In this document: positions 14,449 to 17,562 of the stretch, piece by piece
Position numbering within the stretch: the stretch's first letter is position 1
Layout of the letters: every line of letters starts with the position of its first letter
NCBI GenBank assembly: GCA_023436605.1
Contig: JAEZIQ010000007.1
Coordinates: 1 to 17,562, forward strand
Source of the DNA: Actinomycetes bacterium
GTDB lineage: Bacteria; Actinomycetota; Thermoleophilia; Solirubrobacterales; 70-9
Reading direction: 5' to 3'
DNA: 17,562 bases
Notes under the pieces: generated by a model
The model's input: the letters and a program-made list of their open reading frames with translations, nothing else
The model's database searches: none
Told to the model about the DNA's origin: nothing
Translations under genes and position numbers: made by a program

Positions 14449-14685
14449 TTCCTCGTCGGAGTGGATTTCGTCGGCTTCCGAGTAAACCGAGCCGGCATCC
14501 TCTTCCGGGGTGAAAGCGTCGCGTTCGGGATCGCGACCGAGCTCGGGATCTTCGGCTTGGTGGATCAGGGCCTCTTCGGCTTCCTCGAAGCCCTCCGATT
14601 CACCTTCGCCCGATTCGCGCAGCGGGCGCTCGGCCTCGTTCTCAAACTCGAGCCGTTCTTCGATATCGCGCCAGGGTGGTTTCAT
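14425..14685 (-). CDS. Small acidic protein, conserved hypothetical
   Basis: 86-residue, strongly acidic protein beginning MKPPWRDIEERLEFE, with long Glu/Asp-rich low-complexity stretches and ending in acidic SDEEPDSDFDG. It has no cysteines, no membrane segment and few hydrophobic residues after position 15, so most of it is probably disordered, with one short N-terminal amphipathic helix. The start at 14685 is chosen because the ordered N-terminus begins there and TACCCT lies 7 nt upstream; a longer frame to 14751 would overlap the aldo/keto reductase and reads poorly. It lies 22 nt downstream of that gene. Function unknown; I have the impression of similar proteins in Solirubrobacterales, unverified. 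Confidence 0.7.
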   Translation of the reverse strand: MKPPWRDIEERLEFENEAERPLRESGEGESEGFEEAEEALIHQAEDPELGRDPERDAFTPEEDAGSVYSEADEIHSDEEPDSDFDG

Positions 14686-14692
14686 AAAAGTC

Positions 14693-14698
14693 AGGGTA
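14693..14698 (-). promoter_or_regulatory. -10-like TACCCT before the acidic-protein gene
   Basis: TACCCT lies 7 nt before the ATG at 14685 with ACTTTT in between and no Shine-Dalgarno, consistent with a leaderless message internal to the operon. Confidence 0.35.
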
Positions 14699-14707
14699 GC
14701 GTGCCCT

Positions 14708-15550
14708 TCACACCATGTCGAAGTGGTCGGGGTGTGGGCCGATCCGGCCATCCTCGCCCCGCTCGAGTCCGTCGATCGTGGTCATTTCCTCGCCGTCGAG
14801 TTCGAAGTCGAAGATCTCGAAGTTCAGTTTCATCCGGTTGGGGTCAACCGACTTGGGGAAGATGACGTTGCCCTTCTGGATGTGCCAGCGCAGCGTGATC
14901 TGGGCCGGGCTGCGTTCGTGCCGGGCCGCGATCCCTCCGATCTCAGGGTCATCCTTGACCCGACCCTGGGCGATCGGGGACCAGGCTTCGGTGACGATGC
15001 CGTGATTCTCACCCCAGGCTTTGACCGACCGGTTCTGGAAGTAGGGGTGGAGCTCGATCTGGTTGACAGCCGGAGTCACGTCGGTTTCCGCGGCGAGCCG
15101 TTCAAGGTGAGGGATCTGGAAGTTGGAAACCCCGATCGAGCGGGCCCGGCCGTCGGCCTTGAACTCCTCGAGCACTCGCCAGGTAGCCGGGAAGTCGCCA
15201 TCAAAACGACTCGGCACCGGCCAGTGGATCAGGAAGAGGTCGAGGTAATCGGTGCCGAGGGCTTCGAGCGATTTCTCGAACTCCCGCCTGGCGTCGTCGG
15301 GCTCGTGGTGGCCGTTGTTCAGCTTGCTGGTGACAAACACCTCTTCGCGGGCGAGGCCGGAAGCCCGGAGTCCTTCCCCGACCCCAGCCTCGTTGCCGTA
15401 CATCTGGGCGGTGTCGATGTGGCGATAGCCGATCTCCAGAGCCCGCTGAACCGCTGCGGCGGTCTCGTCCGGCTTGATCTGAAAGACCCCGAAGCCGAGT
15501 TGGGGAATCCGGTTGCCGTCGTTTAGTTCGATTCGAGGGACCTCGTCCAC
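14708..15550 (-). CDS. Aldo/keto reductase (2,5-diketogluconate reductase-like)
   Basis: 280-residue NADPH-dependent aldo/keto reductase with a TIM-barrel fold. The catalytic tetrad is complete: Asp46, Tyr51 (DTAQMYGNE), Lys76 (VTSKLNN) and His109 (LFLIHWP). The family signatures IGVSNF and the cofactor-binding IFPKSVDPNRMKLNFEIF near the C-terminus are present. It reduces carbonyls of aldehydes, ketones or sugars; the AKR5-like group includes 2,5-diketo-D-gluconate reductases, but substrate is not predictable. The start is GTG at 15550, which gives the usual N-terminus (VPRIELNDGNRIPQLGFG) and has TACCTT 6 nt upstream; a longer frame to 15613 overlaps the upstream gene. It follows the 161-residue protein by 28 nt and precedes the acidic protein. 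Confidence 0.94.
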   Translation of the reverse strand: MDEVPRIELNDGNRIPQLGFGVFQIKPDETAAAVQRALEIGYRHIDTAQMYGNEAGVGEGLRASGLAREEVFVTSKLNNGHHEPDDARREFEKSLEALGTDYLDLFLIHWPVPSRFDGDFPATWRVLEEFKADGRARSIGVSNFQIPHLERLAAETDVTPAVNQIELHPYFQNRSVKAWGENHGIVTEAWSPIAQGRVKDDPEIGGIAARHERSPAQITLRWHIQKGNVIFPKSVDPNRMKLNFEIFDFELDGEEMTTIDGLERGEDGRIGPHPDHFDMV

Positions 15551-15556
15551 GCCTGG

Positions 15557-15562
15557 AAGGTA
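15557..15562 (-). promoter_or_regulatory. -10-like TACCTT before the aldo/keto reductase
   Basis: TACCTT lies 6 nt before the GTG at 15550. The intervening CCAGGC and the hexamer itself have no Shine-Dalgarno character (CCTTCC is the opposite), so initiation here is easiest to explain as leaderless. Confidence 0.35.
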
Positions 15563-15578
15563 CCCGCCGCCCCGACCC

Positions 15579-16064
15579 CTAACCCGGGTCCCTGCCGAGC
15601 GCCGCAGGAACAAGATTGATCCTGAACTGCTCGAGGCGACTTCGCTGAGCTTCCGCCTGCTGGCTCAGACCTTCGAAATCGAACTCCTTGAGGCGCGGGT
15701 CATCGAGGCGGATCAGGGCGCGCCAGAGGGCCAGCTTCCCGGTCACGCCGAGTAGCAGCATTTCCAGTTCCAGCATCTGGCCGAGATCCGACTTGCGAAC
15801 CAGGAATCCATTCAGTTTCAGCCGGCCCGCCTTCTCGCCGGCCCAGGCGAGCAGATACTTGGGCAGGTTCGGGCTGGCACCGATTCGGTTTCGAACCCGT
15901 TTCAGAATCTCACGTTCCTCATCGAGTTCGGACGCGAGCTTGTTCCACATCCCCGTTCGTTCGGGGTCGGTCGAATTGGAGGCCGCCCTTCGGGCCAGCG
16001 CGAGCCCCCCGGTCGAGCCGGTCAGATGGTCGTTGATGTAGACGCCAAGTTCACGATCTGACAT
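15579..16064 (-). CDS. Conserved helical protein of unknown function
   Basis: 161-residue soluble, apparently all-helical protein. The N-terminus VYINDHLTGSTGGLALARRA (8-27), a central Glu-rich helix (44-60), an AGEKAGRLKLNG segment (75-86) and LELEMLLLGVTGKLALWRAL (98-117) look like four antiparallel helices, with acidic and histidine residues (Asp12, His13, Glu46, Glu101) reminiscent of ferritin-like or DinB-like bundles. Metal binding is speculation. The start MSDREL at 16064 is favoured: the palindromic -10 GAGGTACCTC lies 6 nt upstream and an extension to 16097 would cross it. It heads an operon with the aldo/keto reductase and is divergent from the DUF4235 gene. I do not recognise a named family. 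Confidence 0.82.
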   Translation of the reverse strand: MSDRELGVYINDHLTGSTGGLALARRAASNSTDPERTGMWNKLASELDEEREILKRVRNRIGASPNLPKYLLAWAGEKAGRLKLNGFLVRKSDLGQMLELEMLLLGVTGKLALWRALIRLDDPRLKEFDFEGLSQQAEAQRSRLEQFRINLVPAALGRDPG

Positions 16065-16070
16065 GCGCCA

Positions 16071-16080
16071 GAGGTACCTC
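16071..16080. promoter_or_regulatory. Palindromic -10 element between divergent genes
   Basis: GAGGTACCTC is a perfect 10-bp palindrome, so TACCTC reads identically on both strands. It lies 6 nt before the minus-strand ATG at 16064 and 5 nt before a plus-strand ATG at 16086. It could be a shared bidirectional leaderless promoter, or an operator for a dimeric repressor. Confidence 0.4.
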
Positions 16081-16157
16081 GGACCATGTCCGCCCAAACG
16101 AAGACCGGCTCGGCGTCGGCCCTGTTTGAGAGAAACGAAGCCGGGAACCTTTCCGGC

Positions 16158-16436
16158 ATGACCGCTCTCTTTCGACCCTTCGGTCTGATCGCCGGACTTT
16201 TGGCCGGGCTGCTGGCCCGCAAGATCTTCGAGAAGGGCTGGGGGTCGGTCAGTGACCTGGAGCCGCCGTCACCGGAACAGCGGGATCCCGGCATGAGACG
16301 GTTGATCCTGGCCTTGCTGCTCGAAGGCGCGATTTTCACGGTGGTTCGTGGACTTGTGGACCACGGTGCCCGGGTCGGGTTCCAGCGTTACACGGGAGCC
16401 TGGCCGGGGGACGAAGCCACCAAAGACGATTCCTGA
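16158..16436 (+). CDS. DUF4235 small membrane protein
   Basis: 92-residue DUF4235 protein. It begins MTALFRPFGLIAGLLAGLLA, with a first hydrophobic segment at 7-20 and a second at 47-64 (RLILALLLEGAIFTVV), and ends in the family-typical RYTGAWPGDE. A small two-helix membrane protein; DUF4235 is common in actinobacteria and has no known function. The internal ATG at 16158 gives the usual family N-terminus. An upstream in-frame ATG at 16086 would add 24 residues of less typical codon use (third-position GC about 75%, one AGA) but lies right next to the palindromic promoter, so it cannot be excluded. It converges with the ArsC-like gene. Confidence 0.85.
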   Translation: MTALFRPFGLIAGLLAGLLARKIFEKGWGSVSDLEPPSPEQRDPGMRRLILALLLEGAIFTVVRGLVDHGARVGFQRYTGAWPGDEATKDDS

Positions 16437-16453
16437 GCCGGGATCCTGCTCAG
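16433..16453. terminator. Inverted repeat at convergent gene ends
   Basis: CTGAGC (16433-16438) and GCTCAG (16448-16453) form a perfect 6-bp stem with a 9-nt loop, extendable with a bulge. It spans the stop codons of the DUF4235 and ArsC-like genes. No U-tract is evident, so bidirectional termination is only a suggestion. Confidence 0.4.
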
Positions 16454-16785
16454 AGGATCTCAAGCACTGCTTCGACGGGTCGGGCCAGGACGGCGCGGTC
16501 TCCGTTGACGACGATCGGGCGCTGGAGGAGTTCGGGGCGCTCGGCCATCGCGGCAATGATCACGTCTTCTTCCTCGGCGGCCAGTTCGCGGGCGCCTTCC
16601 TCGCGCATGCGGAGCGCCTCGGCTGCCGTGATGTCGGCCTTGTCGAGCAGATCGCGGATCTCGTCTTCGGTCAGTCCGGTCACGTGGTACTCGACCGATT
16701 CAAACTCGATGCCCTGCTCCTCCAGCAACTTGGCCAGTTTGCGGCAGGTAGTGCAGGTCGGCTTCTCGTAGACGACGATCGCCAT
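16450..16785 (-). CDS. ArsC/Spx-fold protein with CxxC motif
   Basis: 111-residue protein of the ArsC/Spx-like thioredoxin-fold family. The active-site loop is PTCTTCRK with Cys11 and Cys14, a CxxC redox pair; classical glutaredoxin-linked arsenate reductase has a single Cys in a CGTSRN loop. The RPIVV element at 89-93, typical of the fold, is present. There are no ars-operon neighbours, so arsenate reduction is not supported; a thiol-redox or Spx-like regulatory function is more likely. Its ATG overlaps the stop of the carbonic anhydrase by one base (TGATG), so its translation is coupled to that gene. Electronic annotation would probably call it arsenate reductase. Confidence 0.9.
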   Translation of the reverse strand: MAIVVYEKPTCTTCRKLAKLLEEQGIEFESVEYHVTGLTEDEIRDLLDKADITAAEALRMREEGARELAAEEEDVIIAAMAERPELLQRPIVVNGDRAVLARPVEAVLEIL

Positions 16786-17285
16786 CAGTCTTCGACGGTG
16801 ACTTCGGTCAGGGCGTGATTGTCGACGTTGTAGACGAAGCCGCGCACGTTTTCGCGGTGGGGGATGAACTCGGAGCGCCGCACCCGGCGGATCGACTGAG
16901 CGACATCGGCCTCGACATCGCTGAACGACTCGATCGCGAAGGCCGGGGCGGTGCCGGTCGCATCCTGGAGTTCGGCCCGGAAGCCGTCGTCGGTGATCGT
17001 CTGCATGCCGCAGTCGGTGTGGTGAATCAGCATGATCGACTCGGTACCGAGCCGTCGCTGCGAAATCGCCAGCGAGCGGATCACGTCATCGGTGATCACG
17101 CCGCCGGCGTTCCTGAGGATGTGGGCTTCACCATCTTCGAGGCCAAGCGCCTGAAAGACGTCGAGTCGCGAGTCCATGCAGGTGACGATGGTCAGCTGCC
17201 GGCTCGGCTTGACATCGAGATGCTGGTCGGGAACACGGGCCGAAAAGGCCCGGTTGTTCTCGACCAGATCGTCGATTACGCCCAT
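16785..17285 (-). CDS. Beta-class carbonic anhydrase, Rv1284-like
   Basis: 166-residue beta carbonic anhydrase that interconverts CO2 and bicarbonate. Zinc ligands and active-site residues are all present: Cys36-x-Asp38-x-Arg40 (CMDSR) and His89-x2-Cys92 (HHTDCG), plus the RNAGG loop at 58-62. The overall sequence closely recalls Mycobacterium tuberculosis Rv1284 (TDDVIRSLAISQR and HHTDCGM are shared by memory), including the short length compared with plant-type enzymes. The start at 17285 is chosen because MGVIDDLVENN is the family N-terminus; a longer frame to 17333 would overlap the FKBP gene. It lies 7 nt after that gene and overlaps the ArsC-like gene by one base. Confidence 0.95.
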   Translation of the reverse strand: MGVIDDLVENNRAFSARVPDQHLDVKPSRQLTIVTCMDSRLDVFQALGLEDGEAHILRNAGGVITDDVIRSLAISQRRLGTESIMLIHHTDCGMQTITDDGFRAELQDATGTAPAFAIESFSDVEADVAQSIRRVRRSEFIPHRENVRGFVYNVDNHALTEVTVED

Positions 17286-17292
17286 CTTGTGA

Positions 17293-17562
17293 CTACTGAC
17301 CCTGGACGTCTTCCAGGTCGACCACGAAGACAAGCGTCGCGTTCGCCGGAATGGTGGGCGGGCTGCCCTGGGCGCCGTAACCGAGGTCGGGCGGGATCAC
17401 CAGGACGCGGCGTCCGCCGACCTTCATGCCGGCAACTCCCTGATCCCATCCCTGGATGACCTGGCCGCCACCGAGCTGGAACTCGAACGGTTCGTCGCGA
17501 TCCCAGGAGGCGTCGAACTCCTTGCCGTCGTCGTAAAGCGCGCCGACGTACTGGACCTTGAC
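17293..17562 (-). CDS. FKBP-type peptidyl-prolyl cis-trans isomerase (N-terminus beyond window)
   Basis: The last 89 residues of an FKBP-type isomerase that catalyses cis-trans isomerisation of proline peptide bonds. The visible part is the core of the domain: VQYVGALYDDGKEFDASW, then the active-site strand FQLGGGQVIQGWDQGVAGM, VGGRRVLVIPPDLGYGAQG, and the final strand ATLVFVVDLEDV. These cover most of the FK506-binding pocket (equivalents of Asp37, Val55-Ile56, Trp59, Tyr82). Whether the protein carries a signal peptide or lipobox cannot be seen because the start lies beyond base 17562. It is the first visible gene of the FKBP-carbonic anhydrase-ArsC-like run, with a 7-nt gap to the next start. 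Confidence 0.95.
   Translation of the reverse strand, partial: VKVQYVGALYDDGKEFDASWDRDEPFEFQLGGGQVIQGWDQGVAGMKVGGRRVLVIPPDLGYGAQGSPPTIPANATLVFVVDLEDVQGQ

Noticed and set aside
16450..16785. Arsenate-resistance operon.
   Set aside because: No arsR, arsB/acr3 or arsA neighbour, and the active-site loop is CxxC, unlike arsenate reductase.

Overview
The window is a dense, high-GC chromosomal segment with no gap over 300 bases without a gene. I see no rRNA, tRNA, CRISPR array, insertion sequence or phage gene. The family mix (DUF3556 membrane protein, DUF4235, DUF4287-SRPBCC, an Rv1284-like beta carbonic anhydrase, a CtpE-like P-type ATPase with a PEGL motif) and the many -10 hexamers placed directly before start codons point to an actinobacterium. 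The divergent Fpg/Nei subfamily and the small acidic protein suggest the Solirubrobacterales/Thermoleophilia, but that placement is inference from remembered homologues and was not tested.

Layout. 1-2927 (minus): a 29-codon small ORF with a strong Shine-Dalgarno, then a CnoX/YbbN-like thioredoxin, then a cation P-type ATPase cut by the left edge. 3075-6215 (plus): a DUF3556 multi-pass membrane protein followed after 21 nt by a phytoene-desaturase/PYROXD2-like flavoprotein. 6222-10108 (minus): a GMC long-chain-alcohol-oxidase-like enzyme overlapping an aldehyde dehydrogenase by 4 nt, then a cupin protein. 10190-11381 (minus): a lipoprotein and a DUF3800 protein 4 nt apart. 11458-11961 (plus): a four-helix membrane protein. 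11984-12535 (minus): a DUF4287-SRPBCC protein. 12608-14409 (plus): a compact operon of GNAT acetyltransferase, SAM methyltransferase and divergent Fpg/Nei glycosylase. 14425-16064 (minus): conserved helical protein, aldo/keto reductase, small acidic protein. 16158-16436 (plus): a DUF4235 membrane protein. 16450-17562 (minus): FKBP isomerase (cut by the right edge), beta carbonic anhydrase and an ArsC-fold CxxC protein, tightly coupled.

How the genes work together. The clearest pathway is alcohol to aldehyde to acid (GMC oxidase plus ALDH). The DUF3556 and FAD pair probably acts on a membrane-associated or lipid substrate, but none is evident. Redox and proteostasis functions recur: thioredoxin/CnoX, a CxxC ArsC-like protein, FKBP and aldo/keto reductase.

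The most notable signals outside ordinary genes are four. First, the well-initiated 29-residue small ORF ahead of the thioredoxin. Second, a repeated TANNNT hexamer 5-7 nt before many starts, which suggests leaderless transcription. Third, a perfect palindrome, GAGGTACCTC, that can serve as a -10 element in both directions between two divergent genes. Fourth, an Fpg/Nei protein in which several canonical DNA-contacting residues and one zinc cysteine are replaced. I found no convincing wholly new multi-gene system.
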